Shown: positions 32,895-42,239, counted from the first letter of the stretch. The stretch is DNA of 64,000 bases from JALYYC01 sp963795805 (GCA_963795805.1 CAWCIV010000001.1:434001-498000); one strand, 5' to 3'. The notes: generated by a model from the sequence alone, not told the origin. Translations and numbers: made by a program.

Positions 32895-34006
32895 GGTGCC
32901 CGGGTGGGTCGCGAGGCATCGTCGAGCACGCGCCAGATCTGTGTCGCCGCCCGCTCCCACGTGAACGTCGCGCTGCGCGCCGTGCCGGCCGTGATCAGGC
33001 GGCGTTGCAGCTCGACGTCGTGGGAAAGTTCCAGCATCGCCTGGCCCCAGGCGCCGGGGTCCTCGGGACTCAACAGGATCCCGGCGCTGCCGACGATTTC
33101 CGGCAGCGCGCCGGCATCCGAGGCGAGCACGGCGGTCCCACACTGCATCGCCTCGAGGACAGGAAAGCCAAAGCCTTCGAAGCGGGACGGAAGCGTCAGC
33201 GCCAGCGCGCCGGCGTAGAGAGCGGGCAGGTCCTCGGCCGGCACATAGGCGAGGTTCTGCACGCCGTCGGCGGGGGGTGTTCCCTCATGACCTGATCCGG
33301 CCATCACCAGCGAGGCCGTCAGGCCCCGGCGGCGGGCGTCGGCGAAGGCGCGCCGCAGCATCCCGAGGTTCTTGCGCGGATGGTTTCGGCCAACATAGAG
33401 GTAGTACTGGTGCGGCAGTTGGTATCGATCGATCACCGCCTGCACCGCGGCGGCGGTCGGAGGGACCATGCGCGGGTCGATTCCAGAGTGCACCACGGCA
33501 ATCCGCTCACTGGCAACGTGATAGAAGCGCTGAAGGTCGTTGGCCGTTGATTGCGAGACGGCGATCAACCGCCTCGCGCGCCGGGCCATCGACCGAGTCA
33601 TCAATTCGAGGTACCACCACGCCATGGAGCGGTAGGCGGATCGTTCTCGTCGGTGGCCGACGTCATGGATGGTGGCCACCGCCGGAAGCCGCAAGCCGAT
33701 CGGGATGACGTGGCTCGGCACAAAGACCACGTCGGGCGGGTCTCGATGCAAGGCCTGGCGAAAACGCCAATGCGTCCACAGCCGCGGGAAGGGGATGCCG
33801 CGCCAATCCACCTCGGCACTGAGCCAGTCGGGCCGCTCGTCGGCGTTCCCGTAAACCCGAAGCGTGCGAACGTCCCTGGCAGCGGCAAGCGCCTGGATCA
33901 CCTGGCGCGCATAGACTTCGGTTCCAGACGGTTGAGGACGGAGGGCCGGCGTGCCGTCGACGGCCGCAATCACATCGATGCCCCCGTCATCAGGGACGAT
34001 CGCCAC
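32870..34006 (-). CDS. GT4-family glycosyltransferase
   Basis: The 378-residue protein has N-terminal GTEVYARQVIQAL (glycine-rich acceptor-domain loop), ATIHDVGHRRERSAY, YLYVGRNHPRKNLGMLRRA and LPSRFEGFGFPVLEAMQCGTAVLASDAGALPE, the family-4 donor signature. It probably transfers a hexose (often mannose) to a growing surface glycan in the cytoplasm. It is divergent to another GT4 gene 20 bases away and convergent to the preceding one. Confidence 0.88.
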   Translation of the reverse strand: MAIVPDDGGIDVIAAVDGTPALRPQPSGTEVYARQVIQALAAARDVRTLRVYGNADERPDWLSAEVDWRGIPFPRLWTHWRFRQALHRDPPDVVFVPSHVIPIGLRLPAVATIHDVGHRRERSAYRSMAWWYLELMTRSMARRARRLIAVSQSTANDLQRFYHVASERIAVVHSGIDPRMVPPTAAAVQAVIDRYQLPHQYYLYVGRNHPRKNLGMLRRAFADARRRGLTASLVMAGSGHEGTPPADGVQNLAYVPAEDLPALYAGALALTLPSRFEGFGFPVLEAMQCGTAVLASDAGALPEIVGSAGILLSPEDPGAWGQAMLELSHDVELQRRLITAGTARSATFTWERAATQIWRVLDDASRPTRAPQAATASR

Positions 34007-34013
34007 CCTTTGC

Positions 34014-34019
34014 TAACAT
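34014..34019 (+). promoter_or_regulatory. Leaderless-type -10 box TAACAT
   Basis: TAACAT is followed by exactly seven bases and GTG 34027. It lies in the 20-base divergent gap between two GT4 genes. Confidence 0.45.
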
Positions 34020-34026
34020 CCGCGAC

Positions 34027-35172
34027 GTGCCAGCCCCGGAGGCGATGCCCGACGGCATCGTCGTCGATCTGTTGTTTGCCGCGCGGCCATTTACGGGCCT
34101 GGATCATCACGCCCTCCACATCCTGCGAGGATTGCACCAGATCGGATGGTCGGTCGATGTCCTGGTGCCAAAGAGCGCGGTGGCTGCGATGCAGGACGCG
34201 CTGGCGGGACATCGTGTCATCGTCTTTCCTGATGTTCCGCGGGGACTTCGACTCGGCCGCGAACAATGGTCGATCCCCTGGCGGTTCGGCACGCGGCCAC
34301 GCTCGGTGCGCCTCCTGCACTCGGTCACGGGCGTGGGCCCCATGTTCAGCGGCATCCCCCTCGTGCTCACCGTCCCGGATCTCACCTATCGATTTCACGC
34401 ACGCTCGATGCACCCACGGGCTCGGTGGTATTTCGGCTCGCTGGGCCCGCCGAGCATCCGGCGCGCGCGCCAGTTGATCGTCTCCTCGGAGGCAATCCGG
34501 CAGCAGGTCATGGATCTGTACCATATCGCGCCCGATCGAGTCTCCTCCGTGCCGCTCTGCGCCGATTCCGCGTTCAGCCCCCGTCCGGTCGCCGAGGTTG
34601 CCGCGGTGCGCAAACAATTCGGCTTGCCGGAACGCTACGTGCTTTATGTGGGGACGATCGATCCGCGCAAGGACCTGGCGCGCCTGCGGGCCGCCTACGA
34701 AATGTTGCCGCCCGACCTCGCCGACGATTCGGCCCTCGTCTTTAGCGGGCGGATCAACCGGGGCGCCGAGCGCCTCGCCCGCGAATTGCGACGGCCCGGC
34801 CGGCGTGGCCACGTGATCAACATCGGCTATGCGCCCCGCGAGGCACTGCCGGCGCTCTACAGTGGCGCGTCGATGTTCGTCTATCCGTCGCGCTACGAGG
34901 GATTCGGTCTGCCGGTGCTGGAGGCGATGTCCTGCGGGACGCCGGTTGTGGTCTCGGGGACGCCTGCCCTCGCCGAGCTCGTGGAGCAGTCCGGGGTGGT
35001 GCTCCGCACCGAGAGCACCGAGGAGCTGACCCAGGCGATCGAGCGCCTGATGCGATTCGACGCCGAGCGTCTGCGGCTCGGCGAGCTTGGGCTCGAGCGT
35101 TCCGGCACCTACAGCATCGCGCGCATCGGTCGCGAGACCGCCGAGGTGTACCGCCGGGCGCTGGCGGCGTGA
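34027..35172 (+). CDS. GT4-family glycosyltransferase
   Basis: The 381-residue protein shows the same GT4 layout: LLFAARPFTGLDHHALHILRGL, VPDLTYRFHARSMHP, VLYVGTIDPRKDLARLRAAYEM and YPSRYEGFGLPVLEAMSCGTPVVVS. It resembles the neighbours at 31854 and 32870 and probably acts in the same pathway. Start GTG 34027. Its stop overlaps the GTG of the WecG/TagA-like gene (GTGA), suggesting coupled translation. Confidence 0.88.
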   Translation: MPAPEAMPDGIVVDLLFAARPFTGLDHHALHILRGLHQIGWSVDVLVPKSAVAAMQDALAGHRVIVFPDVPRGLRLGREQWSIPWRFGTRPRSVRLLHSVTGVGPMFSGIPLVLTVPDLTYRFHARSMHPRARWYFGSLGPPSIRRARQLIVSSEAIRQQVMDLYHIAPDRVSSVPLCADSAFSPRPVAEVAAVRKQFGLPERYVLYVGTIDPRKDLARLRAAYEMLPPDLADDSALVFSGRINRGAERLARELRRPGRRGHVINIGYAPREALPALYSGASMFVYPSRYEGFGLPVLEAMSCGTPVVVSGTPALAELVEQSGVVLRTESTEELTQAIERLMRFDAERLRLGELGLERSGTYSIARIGRETAEVYRRALAA

Positions 35173-35891
35173 CCCGGATCAGCCTGCTGGGAATCCCGAT
35201 CGACGCCGTGACGGAGGCGGAGGCGGTCGACTGGGTGGCCGCCGCCCTGAGTGACGGACGGCCCCGGATGATCGTCAGCGTCAACCCGGAGCGGATCATG
35301 CAGGCGCTGGCCGATCCGTCGTTTGCGGCGGTGGTGCGGGCCGCGGACTTGAGCCTGGCTGATGGGGCCGGTGTGCTCTGGGCCGCCCGCCACATCAAGC
35401 GGCCCCTCCCTGGTCGGGTCTCCGGCGTGGATTTCCTCTACGCCCTGGCGGCGCGGGGCGCGGCCAAATCTTGGCGCTTCTTCTTTCTCGGCGGAGGACC
35501 GGGTGTGGGCGAGGCGGCCGGAACAGCCCTGGCCACGGCCTATCCGGGATTCGAACTTGTCGGCAGCTTCGCCGGTTCGCCCGATCCCGCCGACGACGCG
35601 GCCAGCGTGGCGGCCGTGCAGGCGAGCGGGGCCCAGCTGGTCTTTGTCGCCTACGGCGCGGCCGGGGAGGAGGCGTGGCTGGCGCGCAACCTCGGACGGA
35701 GTGGCGCGGTGGTGGGCATGGGCGTCGGGGGCGCCCTGGATTTCATCTCGGGGCGGGCCCGGCGTGCGCCGCCGTTCATGCGCGACCACGGGCTCGAGTG
35801 GCTCCACCGGCTCAGCCGGGAGCCCTGGCGCTGGCGCCGGATGCTGGCCCTGCCTCGATTTGTTGCCCACGTCATCGCAGGCGGTCGCTGA
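35169..35891 (+). CDS. WecG/TagA/CpsF-family glycosyltransferase
   Basis: The 240-residue protein contains the family features ISLLGIPIDAVTEAEAVDWV, VSVNPERIMQALADPSF, LADGAGVLWAARH (catalytic Asp region), FFFLGGGPGVGEAA, and VGMGVGGALDFISGRARRAP. WecG/TagA (GT26) enzymes add ManNAc or ManNAcA to the lipid-linked GlcNAc made by WecA/TagO. A WecA-like gene is present at 20250, which fits a two-step linkage-unit pathway. Confidence 0.9.
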   Translation: MTRISLLGIPIDAVTEAEAVDWVAAALSDGRPRMIVSVNPERIMQALADPSFAAVVRAADLSLADGAGVLWAARHIKRPLPGRVSGVDFLYALAARGAAKSWRFFFLGGGPGVGEAAGTALATAYPGFELVGSFAGSPDPADDAASVAAVQASGAQLVFVAYGAAGEEAWLARNLGRSGAVVGMGVGGALDFISGRARRAPPFMRDHGLEWLHRLSREPWRWRRMLALPRFVAHVIAGGR

Positions 35892-36044
35892 TGACCGAGC
35901 TTGGTTCGCGATTGCACAAGGAGTGTTCTTCGCCCACCATCACCTGCGGGCCAGCCCTCCAATGAAGGGAACCTTGTGACCCGGCCGTTATAGCTGCGAC
36001 CGCCCCGAAGATCGCGGAGGCCATTTCGCAACACAGGAGGGCTC
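35892..36044 (+). other. Intergenic region before the membrane-protein block
   Basis: This 153-base gap has no convincing gene. Two tiny frames (24 and 18 codons) lack ribosome binding sites at proper spacing. A strong AGGAGG lies seven bases before GTG 36045 and belongs to the next gene. Confidence 0.4.
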
Positions 36045-37595
36045 GTGGACGTGCCCCATTGGGCCACAGGAATGGTACGGCGTGTGACCAGTCGGGTGCT
36101 GCTTGTGGTCCTCCTCTTTACCGCGATCTTCAGCCTGGCAGCGGTCCCACCGTTGGACCCGGATCTGTGGTGGCACCTCGCGAATGGCCGGCTGATGCTC
36201 GCACTGGGCGGTTGGCCTCACGTGGACGTATACTCCTTCACCGCCGCGGGCCATGCATGGGTCATGCATGAGTGGCTTGCCGATCTTGGCATGTTCCTCA
36301 CCTATCAGGTGGGTGGTCTCCCCCTGCTGGTCGGGCTCTTCAGCGGCGTCGTGGTGGCGGCCGCCATCTGCCTTTTCACCGTGCTCAAGGGGAGCGGCCT
36401 GCATCCGACAGCCGCCGCGGCTCTGACGCTCGTCGGGGCGCTGGCGGGATCGACCGCCTGGGGCGCCCGCCCGCAGCTGCTGAATCTCCTGTTCGCCGCT
36501 CTGCTGGTGGTTGGGCTCCAGCGCTACCGACGCGGGCACTTTCGCGCCTGGTACCTGGCCCCTTTCCTCTGGCTCTGGGCCAACGTGCATTCGGGATTTC
36601 TCGTCGGCGTGATCATCGGCGGGCTGTTCCTTCTCGGTGAGGCCGTCGATAGATGGCGAACCGGGGAAGGCATGCCCCGCCCTCGCTTGACCGCGCTCGG
36701 CTGGGCGCTCGCGGCCGGGCTCGGCCTGGCACTCGTCAACCCATACGGCGCCGCGAGCGTCCTCTTTTCGCTCGGGACGCTGACCTCGCCGTTGATCCAG
36801 GGCAACATCCAGGAATGGGCCTCGCCTGATTTCCACTCGATGGCGGGGCTGCTCTTCGAAAGCATCGTGTTCATCCTGCTGCTCGGGCTCGCGACCGGTC
36901 GCGTCCGCGCCCGGAGCAGCGAATGGCTGATTGCCATGGCCCTGCTCTACCTTGCGCTCGCCTCGCAACGGCATGTGCCGCTCTTTGTCATCGGATCCGC
37001 GCCGCTCGTCGGTCGCTGCGCCCAGGCGCTGCTCGAGGTGGCCTTCGCATTGGGGCCGGCCGCTCATCGCGAGCTGACCGCCGCGGCCGCCCTTCGCGCG
37101 ACGCCGGCACGACCCGGACGAACGAGCCGGCTGCTCCTCGGCGCGATCAACCTGGTGCTGCTGGTCGTGGTCGCGTCCGGAATGGTGGGTTATCGGGCGT
37201 TGCCCAGCCTGCAGCCGGCCGCCGAAGCGGCCGCCATCTCGGCGAGCCTCCCGGTCGATGCGATCGACCACGTCCTTTCCCTCAAGCGTCCGATCCGTCT
37301 CTTCAATTACTACGACTACGGCGGCTACGCCCTCTGGCGCCTGTATCCGGCCGGGAGCCGCGTCTTCATCGACGGGCGCGTCGAGGTTTATGGTGCCGAC
37401 ATCTTCAGTCAGTACCTCGCGGTCAATTACCTCACGAGCGGGTGGCCGGAGGTCCTCGCGCGCTACCAGCCGGACGCGATCCTGCTGCCCAGCAACCACC
37501 CGCTCGTCACCCTGCTCCGGCAGGACGCCGGCTGGCAGCTCACGAGCCAGGACCGTGTCGCCACCCTCTTCACCCGTGTAGGCTCCTCGCAATGA
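36045..37595 (+). CDS. Polytopic DPD-WWH membrane protein (GT-C-like)
   Basis: The 516-residue protein has about ten transmembrane helices. After the first helix it has VPPLDPDLWWHLANGRLML, then VDVYSFTAAGHAW and MHEWLADLGMFLTYQVGG. The acidic DPD in the first outer loop resembles the metal/donor site of GT-C enzymes that use polyprenyl-phosphate sugars. The C-terminal soluble part has LFNYYDYGGYALWRLYPAGSRVFIDGR. The function is not established. A second copy is on the minus strand at 50074, at the other end of the block. GTG 36045 has a strong AGGAGG. Confidence 0.7.
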   Translation: MDVPHWATGMVRRVTSRVLLVVLLFTAIFSLAAVPPLDPDLWWHLANGRLMLALGGWPHVDVYSFTAAGHAWVMHEWLADLGMFLTYQVGGLPLLVGLFSGVVVAAAICLFTVLKGSGLHPTAAAALTLVGALAGSTAWGARPQLLNLLFAALLVVGLQRYRRGHFRAWYLAPFLWLWANVHSGFLVGVIIGGLFLLGEAVDRWRTGEGMPRPRLTALGWALAAGLGLALVNPYGAASVLFSLGTLTSPLIQGNIQEWASPDFHSMAGLLFESIVFILLLGLATGRVRARSSEWLIAMALLYLALASQRHVPLFVIGSAPLVGRCAQALLEVAFALGPAAHRELTAAAALRATPARPGRTSRLLLGAINLVLLVVVASGMVGYRALPSLQPAAEAAAISASLPVDAIDHVLSLKRPIRLFNYYDYGGYALWRLYPAGSRVFIDGRVEVYGADIFSQYLAVNYLTSGWPEVLARYQPDAILLPSNHPLVTLLRQDAGWQLTSQDRVATLFTRVGSSQ

Positions 37596-38305
37596 GCGAA
37601 GTGGCGTCCGCCCTCGAGATCAGCGCGGTCCTTCCCGCCTACAACGAAGAGGCGAACCTCGAGGAAGTTGTTCGGCGCACCGCCTCGGCACTGGCCGGCT
37701 GCGCCCGGGCGTCGGAGATCATCGTGGTGGATGACGGCAGCCAGGACGGCTCGGCCGCGCTGCTCGACCGGCTGAAGGCGACGTATCCGACCCTGCGCGT
37801 CGTCCGCCATCCGCAGAACCGCGGCTACGGGGCGGCGGTCCGCTCCGGGTTCAGTGCCGCCCGCTATTCCTGGGTCTTCATGATGGACGCCGATAACCAG
37901 TTCGACCCGAACGACCTGAGTCTGCTGTTGCAGCACGCGGGCGATGCCGACATCATCACCGGCTATCGCAAACACCGGCGCGATCCTCTGCCGCGGCGGC
38001 TCAACGCGTGGGCGTTCTTCTCGCTGGTCCGGCTGTTCTTCGGCCGCCAGGTGCGCGACGTCAACTGTGCCTTCAAGCTGTTGCGCCGCGATATCTTGAA
38101 CCGTATGGAACTGCGCTCGAACGGGGCCCTGATCAACACCGAGGTCTTCGTCCTGGCGCGCCGGCTGCACGCCCGGATCGTCGAGGTCCCGGTGCAGCAC
38201 TTTCCACGGACTTCAGGCAAACAGACGGGCGCCAACCCGAAGGTCGTGTTGCGGGCCTTCAAAGAGCTGCTGGCCTTCCGCTCGGAGATGGGGAAAGCGG
38301 CATGA
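37592..38305 (+). CDS. GT2 glycosyltransferase, DPM1-like
   Basis: The 237-residue GT-A enzyme reads ISAVLPAYNEEANLEEVV, EIIVVDDGSQDGSAALL, NRGYGAAVRSGF and MMDADNQFDPNDL (D-x-D metal motif). RDVNCAFKLLRRDIL and VEVPVQHFPRTSGKQTG are typical of dolichyl/polyprenyl-phosphate sugar synthases. It likely loads a hexose on polyprenyl phosphate for the neighbouring GT-C proteins. No C-terminal transmembrane helix is seen. ATG 37592 overlaps the previous stop (ATGA). Confidence 0.88.
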   Translation: MSEVASALEISAVLPAYNEEANLEEVVRRTASALAGCARASEIIVVDDGSQDGSAALLDRLKATYPTLRVVRHPQNRGYGAAVRSGFSAARYSWVFMMDADNQFDPNDLSLLLQHAGDADIITGYRKHRRDPLPRRLNAWAFFSLVRLFFGRQVRDVNCAFKLLRRDILNRMELRSNGALINTEVFVLARRLHARIVEVPVQHFPRTSGKQTGANPKVVLRAFKELLAFRSEMGKAA

Positions 38306-39063
38306 CGCCGGACGTGTCGATCGTGATCCCCGCTTTCGACGAAGCGCGTCGCCTCCCCGCCAGTCTGGACCGGATCGAGCGCTTCACCACCGCCCAGCGG
38401 CTGCGGGTTGAGGTCATCGTGGTCGACGATGGCAGCCGGGATGCAACCGCCGACGTAGTCCGCGAGCACGCGGCTCGATGGCCCCAGCTCCGGCTCGTAC
38501 GGGCGGACCGCAATGGGGGCAAGGGCGCCGCGGTCCGGCTCGGCATGGCCGCCGCCAAGGGCCGGTACCGGGTCTTCAGTGATGCCGACTTGAGCGTGCC
38601 GATCGACGACCTCGAGAAGCTACTCGGCCCGCTCCGCGAGGGGGCAGGCGTGGCGATCGCGTCGCGGGCGCTCAAGGATTCGGAGATCGAGCTGCACCAG
38701 CCCTGGTACCGGGAAACGATGGGCAAGATCTTCAACCGCCTGGTTCGCCTGCTGGTCCTGGGCGGCGTGCGAGACACGCAATGCGGCTTCAAAGCCTTCA
38801 CGGCCGAGGTGGCCGAGCAGGTCTTTCCTCCGTTGCAGACGCAGGGGTTCGGGTTCGACGTCGAGATCCTTTACCGCGCCCAGCGCGCGGGCTATCGCAT
38901 CGTCGAGGTTCCGACCCGATGGATCAACTCGCCCCAGAGCCGGGTGCATCCGATCCGACACTCGCTGGCCATGTTCTTCGAGCTGCTGGCGATCCCGAGT
39001 CGCGTCCGCCGGCATCCATTCAAGCGCAGCGGCCGGCAGGCGGAGGACCGGGCCTCAGCCTGA
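38302..39063 (+). CDS. GT2 glycosyltransferase, ALG5/DPM1-like
   Basis: The 253-residue protein has VSIVIPAFDEARRLPASLDRI, VIVVDDGSRDATADVV, NGGKGAAVRLGM, FSDADLSVPIDDL (D-x-D) and DTQCGFKAFTAEVAEQVF, matching dolichyl-phosphate glucosyltransferase (ALG5)-type enzymes. FDVEILYRAQRAGYRIVEVPTRW follows. Its ATG overlaps the upstream gene (ATGA), so the two GT2s are likely co-expressed and make two different lipid-phosphate sugars. It overlaps the convergent gene at its 3' end by 44 bases. Confidence 0.88.
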   Translation: MTPDVSIVIPAFDEARRLPASLDRIERFTTAQRLRVEVIVVDDGSRDATADVVREHAARWPQLRLVRADRNGGKGAAVRLGMAAAKGRYRVFSDADLSVPIDDLEKLLGPLREGAGVAIASRALKDSEIELHQPWYRETMGKIFNRLVRLLVLGGVRDTQCGFKAFTAEVAEQVFPPLQTQGFGFDVEILYRAQRAGYRIVEVPTRWINSPQSRVHPIRHSLAMFFELLAIPSRVRRHPFKRSGRQAEDRASA

Positions 39064-40624
39064 GGAGCGTGTAGGGGCCGATCTCGGTGTGGCTGACCGC
39101 ATGCGAGGCGAGCCATTGGTCGAGATCGGTCGAGCCGGCCACCGAGCTCAGGTTCCATGGCTCGGGCTGCGTGTTGGGACCGAGCACCGCCAGCGTGACG
39201 CCGGAGGCCGCCAGCTGACAGACGATGGTTCGTTCCGTGCCAGCGGTGTTGGTGAGACCGGGAAAACTCTCGTAGTAGATGGTGCCCGGGTCGCGCCCGC
39301 TCAGAAAATACAGCATGGTGTCGTTGAAGACCACCAGATCGTTGCGTTGGAGACCAACCCAAATCGGCTGGCCTGGCGGCGCCGCCGTGTCGATCGCTCG
39401 AATCAGTTCCGCCAGCTGGGTTGAAGGCATCCAGGCCCGAGCCCCGGCCACGCCCGCCCGCGGGACGTCGGCGGCGGCATGCGGCCGGATGAGGTCTCGC
39501 ATGCTCAGGCTGCCTGCCGCCAGGCAGAAGAGCAGGATCCCGACCAGCGATGCCATGGCCTCGAAGCGCGGCGGCGCCGGGGTCTGGCGGCGCGCCCGGC
39601 GCTCGAGCATCAAGGCCAGGAGCACGCCGGTCATCGGCCATGCCTCGAAGGCGTGAATGCCGTCGGCGCGGGTTCGAACCCAGGTGAAGGCGAGCACCGC
39701 CACCACCAACAGGGCGACGACCCGGGCGAGCTCGCCGGCATCCGCGCGCTGGCGGAGGGCGCGGACCGCCGCGAAGAGCCAGACCAGGGCCGAGGCTGCG
39801 CCCAGCATGACGACGACCAGCCGGTCATCACCCTGACCGAATGGAATGCTCCGGCCGGGCGCATACAGCGTCAGCGCATGGACGACGATGTCAAACCAGA
39901 TGGGGGCGAACCCGGCCAGCAGGATCATCGCGCTCCAGAGCGTGGCGCCGGTCGCGAGCGCGGCGGCCAGGTACCCGACGATCTGGGTGCGCATCGGACT
40001 GGCGCGGTGCAGCGCGAGGACCAGGTAACCGGACCCGAGCCCGATCCCCAGGGCGAGGGCAAACTCGGGACGGCTGAATGAGACCGCACCGACCAGGGTG
40101 CCGCAGAGCATCGGTCGGCGCCGGTCGGGGTGGTCGACGCTGCTCAGAAACATCAGCAGAGCCGCCAGTCCGAGCAGGATGGCGAGGAATGGGGCATTGA
40201 ACGCGCCCAGGGAAAGCGGGGCGATCGTCAGCAGGCCGGTCATCAGGTAGCGGATCGGCGGCCGCAGCCGCAGGTAGCGCATCAGCGCGTAGGCAACCAG
40301 GCCGAAGAGGACGAGGACGACCGCCCCGAGGGCCCGCTCCACCATGACGTTGACGGTGACCAGCTTGAACGCGGCGGCCAGCAGGTAGGTGTCCAGCGGG
40401 CCGTAGGTGATCCAGAAGTCACGGTAGGGGACCCGGCCGGCCGCCGCAAGCATCGCCTTGGTCAGCGTCACGCCTTCATCGAAGCGGTCGAGGGGCGCCA
40501 CGACGTACCGGGTGACGGCCAGCGCCAGGAACACGCCGACCAGGCCGAGGCGGACAAGCGCGCTGACCTGGGGCCGGATGGCGGCTGATGGCTGGAGCGA
40601 TGGAGCGGTCTGGCGAAGCGCCAT
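39020..40624 (-). CDS. Polytopic GT-C-like membrane protein
   Basis: The 534-residue protein has about eleven transmembrane helices. Near the N-terminus it has APLDRFDEGVTLTKAMLAAAGRVPYRDFWITYGPLDTY. The acidic D-E pair followed by the YRDFW-x-TYGPL pattern is characteristic of GT-C-type putative glycosyltransferases. The C-terminal third is extracytoplasmic. Function is inferred only. It is convergent with the second GT2 gene. The next gene on the same strand ends two bases before its start. Confidence 0.68.
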   Translation of the reverse strand: MALRQTAPSLQPSAAIRPQVSALVRLGLVGVFLALAVTRYVVAPLDRFDEGVTLTKAMLAAAGRVPYRDFWITYGPLDTYLLAAAFKLVTVNVMVERALGAVVLVLFGLVAYALMRYLRLRPPIRYLMTGLLTIAPLSLGAFNAPFLAILLGLAALLMFLSSVDHPDRRRPMLCGTLVGAVSFSRPEFALALGIGLGSGYLVLALHRASPMRTQIVGYLAAALATGATLWSAMILLAGFAPIWFDIVVHALTLYAPGRSIPFGQGDDRLVVVMLGAASALVWLFAAVRALRQRADAGELARVVALLVVAVLAFTWVRTRADGIHAFEAWPMTGVLLALMLERRARRQTPAPPRFEAMASLVGILLFCLAAGSLSMRDLIRPHAAADVPRAGVAGARAWMPSTQLAELIRAIDTAAPPGQPIWVGLQRNDLVVFNDTMLYFLSGRDPGTIYYESFPGLTNTAGTERTIVCQLAASGVTLAVLGPNTQPEPWNLSSVAGSTDLDQWLASHAVSHTEIGPYTLLRLRPGPPPAGRCA

Positions 40625-40626
40625 GG

Positions 40627-42222
40627 CTACCGCGGAACCAACCGGTAGATGGCGACCGTGCCGCGCTGGTAGACCGGCGCGAGGTACGCGTGAGCGTTCG
40701 GGTCAAAGGCGGTCGCGCGTGCCTCATCCGGTCCCCAGTAGAGCAGCGTCAGGTGATTCTGTTCGAAGAAGGCCTCGACCGTGGAATCCGGGAGGCCTGG
40801 CTGAAGGACCACGCCGACGGCGCGAATCTTGTCGAAATAGTTGAGCGTCTCGCTGTAGTGGCCGACGTAAACCGGGACGCCTCCGTAGGCCGGCATCAGC
40901 AACCCGGCCTGCGGCGAGGAAAGGGCCCGGTCGTCCGACCGATGGTGGGTGGACAGCCATCGCATCGCTTGCCAGGTGTCGTTCGCGACGTACGCTTCCG
41001 GAAATGCGCCCGAGGCGAACTTCAGGGCAATGGCCAGCACGATCACCGACGAGAAGCAGAAGGCCGGCAGGAGGAGGCGCTCAAGACGCCTGGCCGCTCC
41101 GGGACGGAGCCGGCCGGCCAGGGCACGCAGGCCAACCGCGGCCAGGATCCCGAGCGGGACATAGATCGCATCCAGCAGGCGACGCTGGATGTTCGCGAGG
41201 TTGGGTGCGTAGAGCAAGACGATCACGAGCGGGGGCCAGACCATCACGAGCGCCAGCGCGCGATCGCGCCGCCGCCAGACGGCGACCATCCCGATCATCC
41301 CCGCCAGCAGGGGCAGGCCCAGGCTGAGGGCGAGACTCAAGAATCCGGGGGCCTGGTGCCGCCACTGACTGGCCCATTCCGCGATGGTTGGATCCCGATA
41401 GAGGATCCACGCGTTGTACGCGAGCAACGGGGCGGTCAACGCAAAGGCTGCGGCCTCCGCCGCGAGGTTCTGCCGGTGCGGGCGCTCTCCCCAGGCGATC
41501 AGCACCACGCGATAGGCGGCCCAGACAAGCCCGAGCACGGGGATCATCTGTGGATGGATCGCCGTCAGGGCGGTCATCGTCAGGCCGGTTGCCAGCACGA
41601 CGCCAGGAGCCGGCCGCTCCGCCAGTCGCAACAACCCCAGCAGCGAAAGCACGATTAGTGCCGTAGCCCAGGCGAAGTGGGGGATGGCGAGGATGGAGTA
41701 AAAGCCCGTCAGCTCGGGCAGGTGGAGATCGAGCGCCTCCAGTTGATGGCCGAGCACCGATGGGTTACCAAGGACCTGGGCAATGAAGCCGAGGCCCGAG
41801 CCGAGCACAACCAGGGTGAGGGCGAGGTGACGGAGCCGCGGCTCGAGCAGGCGGCGCCCGAGCCGATCGACGGCAAGGACAAGGGCGATCCCGCCGGTGA
41901 TGCGGGCCAGATGATAGGCCGCGACCAGGGGGAGGTGAAGTAAGGCGGCGAGGTGGCCGAAGAAGAGGTAGAAGCTGAACAGGAAGACGCCTGCATGAGG
42001 CTCGCTCGTATACGGGTCATTCCAGGTCCACGATCCCGCCGCGCCCTGCTGCATCTTGGCGAGGTAGGTGGTCGCGTCGTCGGCGATGAAGAAGAAGCCG
42101 GCGAAGTGGTGCCCAGGCGGCGCTTTCACGTAGGCGACGAGATAGGGCAGGAGGGAGATCGCGACGACGGCGAGCGCAAAGCTCAACGGCCACGCGAGCG
42201 CAGCCCGCGGCGCGGCGGTCAC
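40627..42222 (-). CDS. Polytopic GT-C-like membrane protein
   Basis: The 531-residue protein has about ten helices and an outer loop with FFFIADDATTYLAKMQQGAAGSW, then NDPYTSEPHAGVFLFSFYLFFGHL. This acidic loop is in the position of the GT-C active site. It is related to the protein at 44847, which has VIARDAYVYQALWHAGAAGDWL, then TGEPLPPVLLYPWYLWTGHL. The extracytoplasmic C-terminus ends in RGTVAIYRLVPR. GTG 42222 is chosen because longer frames overlap the upstream gene and lack family features. Confidence 0.68.
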   Translation of the reverse strand: MTAAPRAALAWPLSFALAVVAISLLPYLVAYVKAPPGHHFAGFFFIADDATTYLAKMQQGAAGSWTWNDPYTSEPHAGVFLFSFYLFFGHLAALLHLPLVAAYHLARITGGIALVLAVDRLGRRLLEPRLRHLALTLVVLGSGLGFIAQVLGNPSVLGHQLEALDLHLPELTGFYSILAIPHFAWATALIVLSLLGLLRLAERPAPGVVLATGLTMTALTAIHPQMIPVLGLVWAAYRVVLIAWGERPHRQNLAAEAAAFALTAPLLAYNAWILYRDPTIAEWASQWRHQAPGFLSLALSLGLPLLAGMIGMVAVWRRRDRALALVMVWPPLVIVLLYAPNLANIQRRLLDAIYVPLGILAAVGLRALAGRLRPGAARRLERLLLPAFCFSSVIVLAIALKFASGAFPEAYVANDTWQAMRWLSTHHRSDDRALSSPQAGLLMPAYGGVPVYVGHYSETLNYFDKIRAVGVVLQPGLPDSTVEAFFEQNHLTLLYWGPDEARATAFDPNAHAYLAPVYQRGTVAIYRLVPR

Positions 42223-42239
42223 CCGGCCGGACGGCCGGC

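Noticed and set aside
35891..35965. 24-codon frame after the WecG/TagA gene
   Set aside because: It has no ribosome binding site, no conserved features, and only overlaps the stop codon by chance.
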